64,000 bases of DNA from Datura wrightii (GCA_035772735.1 JASDFA010000001.1:78642001-78706000); one strand, 5' to 3'; counted from the stretch's first letter, positions 11,054 through 23,195 are shown. Notes: generated by a model not told the origin, from the letters alone. Program-made: numbers and translations.

Positions 11054-12464
11054 TGTTCGGCTGTTTGGAATAACTACACGCAAGTGCACGTGGTCGAACA
11101 AGTAGTAAAGTGGCTCAAGTAAGCCAAGTATCGATCCCATAGGAATTGGACTAAGGTATCAATCTAATCAAGTGTCAATAAACTTTAACTCTCAACTGCA
11201 GACAACAGTATGAAGAGAATTTTGATATTTTGTTTCCTAATTTTATACTAAGTCTAAAATGAATATACAATTTGAGTCTGAACTATAAGTATGAGCGTGC
11301 TGAGGCTAAAATGAACATGTAGAGAAATAAATTATCGATACAATTTGATTACTCTTTCCTCCGGTTGCTAGTCAAGAATTATTTTCTATGGATTAAAACT
11401 CTCGTATTTAACCCAACTTAAGAATCATGAACCTTCCACCTACATCTCTGTGATAAAAAGAAATTCATGTTCTAGCCATACAAAACCGATTTCTTAATTG
11501 ACTAATACGACTTTCAGGTATATCTCTATCCTGAAGGTAAATCAATTCTCAATTTTCCCAAACTAAGAAAAGATCATATCCTATCAATTCACAACTTTCC
11601 AATTTCTTGCTCTCTCGAGTGAAACCAAACTTTTTAGATATACATTAACATTGGCCAAACATTAATGCAGTAAGAACAAGAATCAATAGAACAACCATGG
11701 AAGAAAAGATGGAAACCCAATTTATCAATAATTACATTTCAATACAAATGTTCTTAACCTCAACAAGAAGGGAATTTAGCCACTCATTTTGGGATTAAAC
11801 ATCGTTAAATGAGTGTTAATCATACAAATAATTGAAATAAAGAAGAATGAGATAGAGAAAAACCCTGAGATTTTCGTCCCCTCAACTGCCTGTAACCCAC
11901 GTTCTTGCTCCATCCAGTCAGAATAATTAAAAATGAACCTAAGTGTTCTATTTATACTAGTGGGAATTTTCCCCGGAATAACAAGCAACGTGTCACGGAG
12001 TGCATCGCGGAGCACTGCCTCCGTGACACGCCACCAATGCGGACCCTCATTGGAATCTGGTCGTCCAAGTATTAAAGCCCAACGTGGCACAACGTGCAAC
12101 GCGGGGCTAGGCAAACGTGCCACGGCCCCAACGCGCACCTTCACTGGAATTTGGCTTATTTTCAGCATTCGCCCAGAATGCATCCGCGATGGCAACGTGA
12201 CACGGCTCCATCGCGGAGTCCCTTTAATTTGTGCTTTCCTTGTGCTTTTTCCTTGCTAGCTTTCGAGTCCAATCCCGATTTCTCCCAACATGCATCTTAG
12301 CTTCGTAAAATTATATTTTTCCTGCAAAACAACGCTAATCATGTTGGTTAGTATAAATTCACATTTTAATACAATTCACATGAGAATGTACAAACATCGA
12401 TAGATAAACAAGACAAAATTACACATTTGAGTATCACTTGGGCATATAAATCTGCCCAAGATCA
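11054..12464 (-). repeat. 5' LTR of the Athila-like element
   Basis: 1411 bases running, on the minus strand, from TGATCTTGGGC to CCGAACA, with the TG...CA ends usual for LTRs. It repeats 1-1395. It contains the perfect hairpin at 11989-12030. The bases immediately outside (12465-12469, AGCAT) would be the right half of a 5-bp target duplication; the left half is outside the window. Confidence 0.92.
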
Positions 12465-13675
12465 AGCATGTTTAAGTATTGGGCAAGCCATATTATCAAG
12501 TATGTTACATGATTTATCTAAACTTTATGTATTATCTTACCATATGAATTTTGGAGTCTAGACTCCCACTATTTCAGATTGTGGTATAGTTTGAGCCCAA
12601 GGCTCCTCATGTTATGATTGGAAATTTATGCATGTATGTTATGAGTAAGCTTTGTCACTAGATGATGGTTCTACTTCATTGAAAAATGATGGAGAGCATA
12701 TGCATGTTTTTGGGAGTAGAGTCTAGCACTGAGTAGGCTAAGGATCAGTCAACCCTATGCCTCAGAACTACGTGCCAACATAGGTATATTCAGATTATTT
12801 GGGACCTCTATTGTGAGCTTCCCCGCCCCCAAGGGGCCTTCAGCTTGATATTGATATCATGGCAGCATCCTTAGCCTGGCAAGGCTTTGGATGGCTTTGT
12901 CCACTTGAGTGTAATAGTCGGGACCATGTAAGCTCTATTGTGGTAATGTCGGTTATGTAACGAGTCCCCCATTGTTCCTCGTGATTTCAGTTATACATGT
13001 TCATTAGTCATGTTATTACGTTTTCAGCAGGTTTGATCCAATGTTCAGTTTTACTTATGATTATCAAATTTACAGCTTTGAGTCATTCAATTCAGTTATG
13101 ATATTCAGTTATGTTTAGAGCATGTTTTTAGGTAATAGCATACAAGCCTTACTCTCATACTCTTATGATGAAATGTTTTTATATTATGCATGATCACTGA
13201 TTTTACTTAGCATTTTTACTTACCTTACATACTCAGTACATTTCATGTACTGACCTCATACTCTATGCTGCATCTTTTCATGATGCAGGCTCAGATATTT
13301 AGGCTCAGTCCCTTCATTAGCCAAATCTGCAGTATTAGCACTTTCAGTCAAAGTTGGTGAGTCCTCATCTTCGAGGGCCCTTCCTTTCAGTTGTATTTAG
13401 TATTTTCAGTTTCAGACTATAGTGAGTTAGTTAGGCTCTTGTCCCATCAACTCATCAGTAGTAGAGGCTTTTCAGACATAGCATGTATGTAGTTTCAACC
13501 GTATGTTATGTATTCAGATGTTATGATACTTCCAGATTTCTACTTTATTATACATTTTAGACTTCCGCTTGATTATTTTGATTTTAGATATCATGTTCAT
13601 GCCATGGGTTGACTTGGAGTCTTTCATGGTTCTTTGTCCCGTGTCTCGATTCGGGCCTATGTTCGGGTCGTGACA
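12465..13675 (+). repeat. LTR1: 3' part of a Tekay-type 5' LTR
   Basis: Aligns with LTR2 from about 19716 to 21186. Once the GC-rich insert of LTR2 is set aside, the two stretches have about the same length (near 1211 bases). The 5' part was displaced to the left by the Athila insertion. It ends GGGTCGTGACA and is followed by the primer site. It contains the conserved hairpin CTACG-N6-CATAG at 12768-12783. Confidence 0.87.
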
Positions 13676-13679
13676 AACT

Positions 13680-13691
13680 TGGTATCAGAGC
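13680..13691 (+). promoter_or_regulatory. Primer binding site, tRNA-iMet type
   Basis: TGGTATCAGAGC, the standard complement of the plant initiator tRNA-Met 3' end, four bases after the end of LTR1. This is the intact form; the same site is mutated in elements D and H. Confidence 0.93.
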
Positions 13692-13884
13692 ATTAGGTTT
13701 TGAAGTGTCCTAGGTGTCCAGAAGCCCCGTTAAGTAGAGTCTTTTTCATGGGTGTGAAGCACGCCACACTTATGACGAAGAGGCTACGAGACATTTAGGA
13801 AATGTTCCCTTCTTTCATGATCTAAGTCGTGCGATAAAATGTCTCTCTATCCTTCTAACTCATGCTATATGTGTTTGCATAATC

Positions 13885-15020
13885 ATGCCTCCTCACTAAG
13901 TTAATGAAAGAAGAAATGGAAATGGAAATGTCCATGAGAATGGCTATGGGGATGGGCACCAACAGGCCTCACCAACCCATGAGGAGCATGAACCCAAGCA
14001 GGTTTCCCATACTTAATTTAGGGCAGCCATACAGATGCTAGCTCTGGCCTTGACCATCTAGGTCAATCAACAAGCATTAGCACATGTCCCTTAGAACAGG
14101 AATGCAGCGGCGACAAGAGTCAGAGATTTTTGAGGATGAACCCTCCGAAGTTCTTGGGTCAAAGGTGGACGAGGACCCACATGAGTTTATTGATGAGGTT
14201 CTGAAGGTCACCCGGATCATGGGGGTAATGGGTGAGGAGTGCGACGATATAGCCTCATATCAGTTGAAAGGGTTTGCACACATTTGGTTCAAGAAAAGGA
14301 AGGACAATAGGGAAGTTAGAGTAGGCCCTATTGGTTCGGATGAGTTTCATGCTGCATTTCTGGATCGGTGTTCCCTCGTGAGATGAGGGAGGTTAAAGTA
14401 GCCAAGATTTTGAAACTGAAGCAAGGAAAGATGACAGTTCAGGAGTATTCTTTGCAGTTCACTCTCTTGTCCAAGTATGCACCTGAGATGGTGACAGATC
14501 AGAAGGTCCGAGTGAGTTGGCTCGTGCATGGGATAGTAGACTACTTGGTCAAAGATTGCTAGACTACAATACTGGATCAGGACATTGACTTTCCCCAGAT
14601 AGTTCTGTACGCCCAGCAGATGGAGGCAGTACAGGTGAGTCAGCGGGAGAGAGAGGCCAAGAGGGCCAGGACTGATAGCTTCAGATTCTCCCAGCAGAGA
14701 CCTAGTAGGCACCATCAGTAGTCCCACCAGAGATCTTTAGCCCAACACCGTTAGCTATGAGTGTGCCATACAGATCTAGGCGTGACCAGAGGGGATGGGC
14801 ATCAAATTCTAGAGGTCATGGTAGCAGACCCCCATAGTCCAGAATCCTAGAGTGTAGCAGGTGTGGCCAGAGACACACGAGTTAATGCTTAGCAAGTTCA
14901 GGTGCTTGTTTCGGGTGTGGGAATCCCGGACATATGCTTAGAGATTTCCCAACAGCCAGATAAGGCCATGATAGGGGCAGAGGCCTAGCCTTCAGTTTAG
15001 TAGCTCCACCAGCACGCCCA
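13885..15020 (+). pseudogene. Internal B: Tekay gag (broken)
   Basis: Start ATGCCTCCTCAC matches the Tekay gag start seen in elements D, F and H. The gag core spans about 14150-14570 (PHEFIDEVLKVTRIMGV, then KQGKMTVQEYSLQFT), split between frames 14084-14386 and 14368-14562. Two zinc knuckles lie at about 14850-14955, the second reading CFGCGNPGHMLRDF. Many stops are present, for example four codons after the start (CACTAAGTT). It follows LTR1 and the primer site as expected. Confidence 0.82.
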
Positions 15021-15109
15021 TCTCAGTAGGGGGCATCTACTAGTGGGGATGGTGGTCAGCGCCAAAATAGATTCTACACCCTAGCATCTCCTCAAGAGCA
15101 GGAGGTCTC

Positions 15110-16255
15110 CCCCGATGTAGTCACCGGTATATTATGAGTTTTCCACCTTGATGTATATGCATTGTTAGACCCAAGGGATACTTTATCTTTTATGATGCCC
15201 TATGTTTCTAGTAGCATCAGAGTCAGTCCTGAAATCTTATCAGAACCCTTCTCAATCTCTACTCCAATCGGTGATTCAGTTATAGCTCGATGGTTATATT
15301 GAAATTGCCCTATCACAATCCTTCAAAAAGTCACCTCAGTAGATGTAGTAGACCTAGTCATGAACAATTTTGATGTTATCTTCAGCATTGATTGGCTACA
15401 TGCATGTTATGCCTCAGTCAATTGTAGAACCCATGTAGTAGAGTTCTGATTTCTGGGTGAGCTAATCATAGAGTGGAAGGGTAGTTCAGCTGTGCCTTTA
15501 GGTCACTTCATTTCCTACCTTAAGGCCAGAAAGATGATTTATAAGGGTTGTGTGTGCCATCTAGCTAGGGTTAAGGATGCTACGTCCAAAACCCCGACTA
15601 TCCAGTCAGTTCCTATAGTATGTGAATACCCAAAAATGTTCTGAGATGATTTACCGAGAATTCCCCCCAAATAGGAGATCGATTTCGATATTGACCTTTT
15701 TTCCTAATACACAAGCTATATCTATTCCTCCTTCTAGAATGGCTCCAGCTAAGCTAAAGGAGTTGAAGGAGCAGTTGAAAGATCTCTTAGACAAGGGTTT
15801 CATCAGACCTAGCAAATACCCGTGGTGTGCACCAGCTTTATTTGAAAGAAGGATGGTTCCCTTTGTATGTGCACTAATTATTGCAATTGAACAAAGTTAC
15901 AATCAAGAACAGGTATCCTCTCCCTAGGATTGATGATCTGTTTGACCAGCTTCAGGGTGCTAAGTTCTTTTCAAAGATAGACCTCAGATCCGGATACCAT
16001 CATCTAGGGGTTTGGGATAGTGACATTCCGAAGACAACCTTTAGGACTTGGTATGGTCACTATGAGTTTGTAGTTATGTCTTTTGGACTAACAAATGCTC
16101 TTGCAGCTTTTATGGATTTGATGAACATGGTGTTCAAGCCATACTTGGATATGTTCGTGATTATTTCATGAATGACATCCTTATATACTCTCAAAGCGAG
16201 GAGGAGCATGTCGCTTATTTGAGGGTGGTGCTACAGACTCTTAAGGATCGCTAGT
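15110..16255 (+). pseudogene. Internal B: protease and reverse transcriptase (inactive)
   Basis: Protease: the residues at the active site (from 15168) read D-P-R-D instead of D-T-G-A, so catalysis is lost. The FDVI(L/F)xxDWL block follows. RT begins near 15640 (LKELKEQLKDLLDKGFIRPSK) and continues with NRYPLPRIDDLFDQLQGAKF (15907-15966) and SGYHHL. At the catalytic FIDD position (16165-16176) a small deletion changes the frame and the local reading is FMND, so RT is dead too. Confidence 0.83.
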
Positions 16256-16960
16256 TGTATGCTAAATTTAGTAAATGTAAGTTTTGGTTGATCTCGATTG
16301 CATTGTTAGGTCATGTGGTGTCAAGTGAGGGTGTACAGGTGGACTCTCAAAAGATAGAAGCGGTGAAAAATTGGCCTAGACTAGTTAATCCTTCAAATAT
16401 CAGGAGTTTCTTAGGTTTATCTAGTTACTATCAAAGGTTTGTTGAAGGGTTTTCATCTATTGCAACACCATTGACTAAATTGACCCAGAAGAAAGTGAAG
16501 TTTCAATGGTCAAAGGCTTGTGAGAAGAGCTTTCATGAGTTGAAGACTCGACTCACCTCAGCACTAGTATTAATCCTACCTGAGGGCACCGATGGGTTTG
16601 TGGTATATTATGACGCCTTGAGGATCAGCCTTGGTTGTGTACTCATGCAACACGATAAAGTTATAGTCCATGCTTCCAGGCAACTGAAATTCCATGGAAA
16701 GAACTATCTGACTCATGACCTCGAGTTGGCGGCAGTAGTATTTTCCTTGAAAATTTGGAGACACTATCTTTATGGGGTCCATGTGGATGTGTTTACGGAC
16801 AACAAAAGCTTACAATATGTGTTTACCCAAAAGGACCTGAATCTACATTAGAGAAGGTTGTTGGAGCTTTTGAAGGATTATGATATGAGTGTCCTTTATC
16901 ATTCGGGCAAGGCTAATGTGGTGGAAGACGCTCTTAGCAGGATTTCTATGGTGAGTGTGT
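16255..16960 (+). pseudogene. Internal B: RT connection and RNase H
   Basis: A 198-codon frame runs 16255-16851 and covers the RT thumb (LGHVVSSEGVQVDS, FLGLSSYYQRFVEGF) and RNase H. The first RNase H block, normally CDAS, reads YDAL at about 16612. YLYGVHVDVFTDNKSLQYVF is present near 16768. A stop (TAG, 16849-16851) interrupts the end. Confidence 0.8.
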
Positions 16961-17099
16961 CCCATGTGGATGAGGAAAGGAAAGAATTAGTGAAGGATAT
17001 ACATCGTCTTTCATGGTTAGGAGTCTGTCTTATTGACTCAACAGATGGTGGGTTCATTGTTCAAAATGGGTCAGAATCATCCTTAGTGACCGAAGGAAC

Positions 17100-18476
17100 T
17101 TGTGCAGAATCAGAAAATGGAGGTCTTATCCCAAGGGGGAGATGGTGTGCTTCGATATCAGCATCACTTGTGTGTTATGGGTGTTGATGATTTGAGAGAT
17201 TGGATGTTGCACGAGGCTCATGGTTCCATATACTCTATACAGCCAGGTGCCACAAAGATATATCGTGATCTATGGGAAGTCTATTGGTGGAGTGGCATGA
17301 AGAAGGACATAGCAGTATTTGTGGCTAAGTGTCCGAATTGTCAACAGATGAAAGTGGAACATCAATGTCCTAGAGGTGTGCTCCAAGACATTAGTATCCT
17401 ACTTGGAAGTGGGAAGAGATCAATATGGACTTCATTATAGGGTTGGCTCGCACTCGCCGACAGTATGACTCTATTTGGGTGGTTGTAGACAAGCTGACTA
17501 ACGCAGCTCAATTCCTACTGGTCAAACTACTGATTCGGTGGAGGATTATGCTAAGTTGTACATTTGAGAGTTAGTTTGGTTGCATGGAGTGACCTTGTCC
17601 ATCATATAAGATAGAGGTACTCAGTTTACCTCGCAGTTTTGGAGATAGTTTCAGAAGGGACTTGGTACTCAGGTCAAGCTTAGCACAGCCTTTCACCCAT
17701 AGATAGATGGTCAGGTTGAGCGGACCATTCAGACTCTCGAGAACATGTTGAGATCATGTGTGATTGATTTCAAGGTTAGTTGGGATGTTCATTTTCCTCT
17801 TATCGAGTTTGTATATAATTATAGCTACCATTCCAGCGTTACGATGGCTCCGTTTGAGGCTCTTTATGGGTGAAGGTGTAGATCACCTATTGGGTGGTTT
17901 GAGGTCAATGAAGCTACATTGATAGGTCCAAGTTCGGTTCATGAGGCTATGGAGAAGGTTCAGCTTATAAGGGAAAGGCTAAAAATAGCTCAGAGTCGTC
18001 AAAAGTCCTACGCGAATGTGAGGGGAGAGAACTTGAGTTTGAGGTTGATGAGTGTTTCTGAAGGTGTCTCCCATTAAGGGAGTGATGAGGTTTGTAAAGA
18101 AATGGAAACTCAGTCCCCATTATGTTGGTCTATACCGGATTATGAAACAGGTTAGCAAGGTAGCATATGAGTTGGAGTTACCCTTAGAATTAGCTTCAGT
18201 TCATCCATTTTTCCATGTATCGCTCTTAAAGAAGTGTTTGGGTGATTCAGCTCTAGTTGTTCCGATGAAGAGTGTAGGTGTGAAGGATAGCCTTAGCTAT
18301 GAGGAGGTTTCGATGGAAATACTTGATCATTAGGTTTAGAATCTAAGAAACGAAGAAGTAGCTTTGGTTAAGGTTTTGTGGAGGAACCAGCATGTTGAGG
18401 GAGCTACGTGGGAAGCTGAAGCATGTTTGATAGCCAAATACCCACATCTATTCCCTTCCGGCTCAACTTCAGCTTG
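17100..18476 (+). pseudogene. Internal B: integrase and chromodomain
   Basis: The zinc-binding region is readable (HEAHGS...CPNCQQMKVEH, 17214-17361). The catalytic core is spread over several frames after 17400 with stops such as those in 17565-17720. The C-terminal part (18052-18333) has PHYVGLYRI and SVHPFFHVSLLKKC. The chromodomain lies near 18340-18475, ending in a readable GATWEAE block. A chromodomain after integrase identifies the element as a chromovirus of the Tekay/Del type. Confidence 0.82.
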
Positions 18477-18702
18477 AGGTATCAGTTTCCTCCTTAGTAC
18501 TCTATTCAGTTTCATGTTCAGCTCATGTGCCCCAATTTCATTCAAGTCAATGTATGTATGTAATTGATATTCATTTTGGTCATGTAGGTTCAGTTCGGAG
18601 TCTGTCACTCTTCAATTTTCAGCTTATATGTTCAGTATTTTGTTATGATGATTGCATTTCTCAACTTTCCAATATGATTTCCCACATTCGAGGATGAATG
18701 TT

Positions 18703-18718
18703 CCCAAGAGAGAGATAT
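18703..18718 (+). promoter_or_regulatory. Polypurine tract before LTR2
   Basis: Purine-rich AAGAGAGAGATAT ends at the LTR2 boundary. The corresponding tract in elements D, E and F reads AAGGGGGAGATAT or close to it. Confidence 0.7.
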
Positions 18719-21186
18719 CGTAATACCCCTGAAAGCCGTAAGATTAGACCCGAGGATTGAAATAGAGAAATTAGGTTTCTATGCACCAGGTCATAGGACA
18801 AGTCGTCCAGCGACCCATTAGGTGAACCACGAGTCGCTAAGTGACTAATGAGGAGAAGGTTGGACTTGGTTGAGTTTTAGGATTTGGGGCTGACCACGTG
18901 TGGGACCATGAGTCGTGGTCACCACCACGAGTCGTCAGGTGATCTGTGGTCTGGGGTTGACTGAAGGATGAAGCGATCGGACAGAGTTTCTAACAACCAG
19001 TCACCACGAGTTGTCGGGCACACTACCAATCTTGGTGTCCCTCACGGTGACCAGTGTTGACAATTTCCAGTGTAGGCAACAAGAAGCAGACCACGATTCA
19101 TGGTGATAGGCACCAGTTATCTAGTCCCTCGTTGGGACTGGTAGTGAGTATTTTCCAGCGAATTTATTAAGAGCTTTTCCGTAATTTCTCCGTTCCTAAG
19201 GCCTATACTATATCGGTTTAAGCTCGAAATAGTGTGTTTTAATAGGGGAAAGTTCATTCTAAGCCTATTCACTTCCATGCATGCATGTCTAGAAGCTCCT
19301 AAGGATGATCAAGCCTACATTCCTCAAGTTCTTCCCCAAATTTCCTTTGGCCAATCAAGAGAGTTGTGAAATCAAATTTCTACAAGTATATAGGGTTATG
19401 AATGGGTGTATCCATCCACTCCCATGCCCAATCCCCCTTCGATTCATGAAATTCTAGTTGATGAATATATGGGGTTTTAACCCAAAATGTGAATTCACAA
19501 AGTATCAATCATGGGTTTGATCTAAACATGAATCTAAGATTCAATTATGATTCATGGGAAAATTTTACAATGTTTGTAAGTTTTATTAATCATGATGCCC
19601 AACCATGATAGATTATGATGTAGGTGTTCAAGCACGATGAGATGTATATAAAGAAAGTATGATTTCAAAGTACCAATGTCTATATTTATGTTTTCGAATG
19701 AATTAAGCCTATGTCAAGCAAGTTTAAGTATTGAGAAAGCCCATATGATTAAGTATGTTACATGATTTATCTAAACATCATGTATTAGCTTACCACATGG
19801 ATTTCGGAGTCTAGATTCCCCCTATTTTAGCTTGTGGTATGGTTTGAGCCCAAGGCTCCTCATGTTATGATTTCAGATTTATGCATGTATGTTATGAGTC
19901 AGCTTCGTCACTAGACGATGTTTCAGCTACATTGAAAAACGATGGAGAGCATATGCATGTTTTGGGAGTAGTGTCTAGCATAAAGTAGGCTAAGGTTCAG
20001 TCAACCCTATGCCTCAGAACTACGTGCCAACATAGGTATGTTCAGATTATTTAGGACCTCCCTTGTGAGCTTCCCCACCCCCAAGGGCCTTCAGCTTGAT
20101 ATCAGTATCATGGTAGCGTCCTTAGCCCGGGCAAGGCTTTGGATGGCTCTGACCACTAGAGTGTAATAGTCGGGACCACGTAAGCTCTATCGTGGTAATG
20201 TTGGTTATATGAAGAGTCTCCCATTATTCCTCATGATTTCTTTTATGAATGTTCATCGGTCATGTTATTATATTTTCAATAGGTTTGACCAAATGTTCAA
20301 TTTTACAGATGATTATCAGTTTTACAGCTTTGGGTCATTCGGTTCAGTTACGATATTCAATTATGTTCAGATCATTTATGGTGAGCAATGAAATCTTGAC
20401 ACGTACGGGAAGAGCCTCGGAGGCAGTATGAGCGAGGACATCGTCGAGTGGTTTAGCAGAGTCGGGCGAGGCTAGGCTATGAGGGCCTGCACGCGGGGCG
20501 CCGACATCTTAGCGCGTTGGCCAACGCAGGGCGCCACCCCCTGCCACCAGGTATTTCTATATAAAGTGATCCTTAGTGAATTTAAATCATTTTCAAAATA
20601 AACCTCGAGCAAGAACAGAGAAGGCACGGGAAGTTCATGATAATAGCATGCAAGCCCTACTCTCAGACTCCTATAATGAAATGTTTTTATATTATGCATG
20701 ATCACTGATTTTACTTTCCTAGTGGTTTTACTTACCATAAATACTCGGTACATTCCACGTGCTGACTGCATACTCTATGCTATATCATTTCATGATACAG
20801 GCTCGGATATTCAGACTTAGTCCCATCATTATCCAGATCTATAGTATTAGCACTTTCCAGCCAGAGTTAGTGAGTCCCAATCTTCAAGGGCCCTTCCTTT
20901 CAGTTGTATTTAGTATTTTCAGTTTCAGACTATAATGAGTTAGTTAGGGTCTTGTCCCATCAACTCATCAGTAGTAGAGGCTTTTCAGGCATAACATATA
21001 TGTTGTTTCAGCCGTGTGTTATGTATTCAGATGTTATGATACTTCCAAATGTTTGCTTTATTATACATGTTAGACTTCCACCTGATTATGTTGATTTTAG
21101 ATATCATGTTCATGCCATGGGTCGACTTCAAGCCTCTCGGAGTTCTTTGTCCCGTATCTCGATCCGGGCCTATGTTTGGGTCGTGA
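18719..21186 (+). repeat. LTR2, shared by internals B and C
   Basis: Starts CGTAATACCCC (TG changed to CG) right after the polypurine tract of B. It ends near GGTCGTGA at 21186, where the terminal CA and the whole primer site are missing. About 2.2 kb without the GC-rich insert at about 20375-20640. It has the conserved hairpin at 20020-20035. It acts as 3' LTR of B, and sequence similar to the gag leader of C begins straight after it. Confidence 0.87.
20375..20640 (+). mobile_element. GC-rich TATA-containing insert in LTR2 (LTR fragment?)
   Basis: LTR1 has no counterpart for this segment. The left part is strongly GC-rich, followed by CTATATAAAG at about 20558 and an A-rich stretch. Its motif GACACGTACGGGAAGAGCC resembles the start of the segment at about 35310 (GACACATGCGGAAAAAGGCC), which has the same order: GC-rich block, TATA box, A/T-rich stretch. 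It looks like the promoter half of another LTR family. Edges are uncertain by a few bases. Confidence 0.55.
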
Positions 21187-22060
21187 AACTTCCCTTCTTT
21201 CATGATTCTATCTCATGTTATGAAGTTCAACTCTTATACTCCTATAACTCGTGCTATATGTGTTTGAAAAAGTATGTCTCCTGGAAGAACCAATGGAGGT
21301 CAGCCAGCCCCATCAACTCTAACGGGCCCCTGTTATGGCAGGTTATGAATGCAAAGCTTGGAGATACCTTTAGAGTGTTGGTACAAGCCATGACCACTCA
21401 GCTTAACTAGTAGGCAATCGCATCAGTAGACTCCATTTGAGAGATGGAAGCTACTAGGGTTCAAGACTTCACGGGAAAGAATCCACCTAAGTTTCTTGGT
21501 TTCAAAGTGAATAGGGAGTTTACGGGGAGAGGAAACGGAAATGAGAGGGCCAGGACGGGGAACTTTGAGTTTTCCCAGCAAAGGTCAAGTGGTGGAAATC
21601 ACCGTCAACTTCAACAAAGATCTCTAGCTCCGACTCGGGGAAACAAGACTAGGGTGAGGGAGATTACATATCCAGTGTGCAAGATATGTGGGAAGAACCA
21701 CCCAGGGAAGTTCTTGATTTGTTCAGGTGTTTACTTTTGGTGTGGCTAGCCCTTTCATAAACTCAAACACTGCCCATCAGCCAAGCAGAGTGGCCAGAGA
21801 GGTCGTGCCCCGGCCACCGCTCCAGCAACCTCGTCCAGTTGGCCAACATGCCTGAAATGTGGTAGAAAACACCCAAGAAATTGTTTGGTTGGTTTAGGTG
21901 CTGGGCCCATACATATGCGCAAGGATTACCCATTGTCTATACAGGAAAGGGTAGAGCCAGTGCTCCAACTACCAGATCAGTAGCTCCAGCAACTCGTCCA
22001 TCTCAGCAGGGTGGGTTACCTAGTGCAGGTGGCGGCCAGCTCTAGATATAATTGCAGGTA
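21187..22060 (+). pseudogene. Internal C: gag remnant with repeated zinc knuckles
   Basis: Starts inside the gag leader (CCCTTCTTTCATGATT), so LTR end, primer site and about 120 bases are deleted. The core of gag is largely missing: frame 21444-21749 jumps from NPPKFLGFKV to the basic, Q-rich region. Knuckle pairs occur twice: near 21676-21778 (CKICGKNHPGKFL, WCG...HKLKHCP) and near 21848-21931 (CLKCGRKHPRN, HMRKDYP). The region ends where the protease should start. Confidence 0.75.
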
Positions 22061-23195
22061 TGTTATGAGTTTTCATGTCGAACCTTATGTTTCTAGGCCC
22101 CTCAACCACAGTATAAGGCATAAGACCCCTCTTTGCATATTAATACGACATTCATCCCCGGAAAGGTAAGAAATGGTGATAAGTATGAAGCCTTTAGTGA
22201 TAGCCTTAGAGGCGAATGGAAAGTCAAGAAATAGTGATCTAAGACTAGCCTTAAGAAAGGGTTCAATCCTTAGAATGATGATATTTAAGCTAAAGGGGAG
22301 ATTATAAGGTAAAGAACTAGGCCAAGTCTTGAGTTTCAAATGTGAGGGTCCAGGATCAGTAACTATGAGAGATTGATCCATGCTTATTCAGGTGTCCTCT
22401 TGTGTTTTAGTCAATGTGATACTCTACTCATGTTGTATGTGAACATGTTATGCCCATGTCTATGTCCCAAGTACTCCTTATGTGTATTCTTACTAAGATT
22501 CATAGAATTATAAGTAACCACTTCGAATGGTGATTTCAATCTTCTTCCATGACTCCATAAAACTCAGCTTCATGTCAAGAAACTTACTATGTATGTAAAT
22601 TCATGTCTCTCAACATGCTCAGCTCTACGAACTTAGTCCTAAGATTTTCCTTATCGTCTCATAAGATCGTGCTATATCAAGTATATGCCCAGCTTAGATT
22701 TTTTAAATGATTCGTGCTTACGATTTTCTTACTCTAAGCCCTATGTATGTTCCCCCATGATGGAAATGATGGTTATAGTTTGTACATTTAGGATAACTCT
22801 ATATTCATGCCATAGGTTCCAGGTATGCAGAAGTTCATGAAGTGTAGTTATTAGCCAATCCTGGAAGATAGGGTGATTCTCAAATAGTGGTAGCTACAAG
22901 GAGCCATGGGATAATCATAGGTGATAGTCTTGAATAAGGTGGTGATATACAAGTAAATCATAGTATGGTGTGACTAGTGACTCTTGATTAGAGCTTGAAC
23001 TTGTGCGACATTCTTGTTAAGGGGGATGAGTAATGTTCTTAGTGGATAACTTTAGATAGTAAGAGGTGTAGCTGAACTAGGTTTGAAAGTGAAGGAAAGT
23101 GTGCTGTCAGACTCGTACCTTATTATGGAGAGGATCTTAGAGGGAAGTATAGGCTGAGGAGGTGAGAGACTGGGAGGCATGCTGCAGGGTATCAA
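22061..23195 (+). other. Unrecognised segment in place of protease, RT and RNase H
   Basis: About 1.1 kb that I cannot match to any Gypsy domain. The only frame of note is a 98-codon minus-strand one at 22085-22381, without recognisable features. On the left it joins a fragment of the protease start (AGTTTTCATGTCGAACCTTATGTTTCTAG region, 22065-22095), on the right the integrase core. It could be a captured or inserted fragment, or badly decayed retroelement DNA. Confidence 0.5.

Larger units (their letters stand above)
1..12464 (-). mobile_element. Athila-like Ty3/Gypsy LTR retrotransposon, nearly complete
   Basis: Two long direct repeats (1-1395 and 11054-12464) flank a roughly 9.6 kb interior read on the minus strand as gag, protease, RT, RNase H, integrase, then a further env-position ORF. 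The primer site next to the right-hand LTR matches the 3' end of tRNA-Asp, and RT has an FMDD active site; both, with the long LTRs, are typical of the Athila branch of plant Gypsy elements. The 3' LTR (left) loses about 16 bases at the window edge, so the left target duplication cannot be checked. The right flank continues in a Tekay LTR, so this is a nested insertion. Coding frames have few lesions compared with the other elements here, which suggests a fairly recent insertion. Confidence 0.93.

Noticed and set aside
20381..20640. A SINE
   Set aside because: No A and B box of a tRNA-type promoter and no terminal A or T tail visible; the GC-rich block with a TATA box fits an LTR fragment better.
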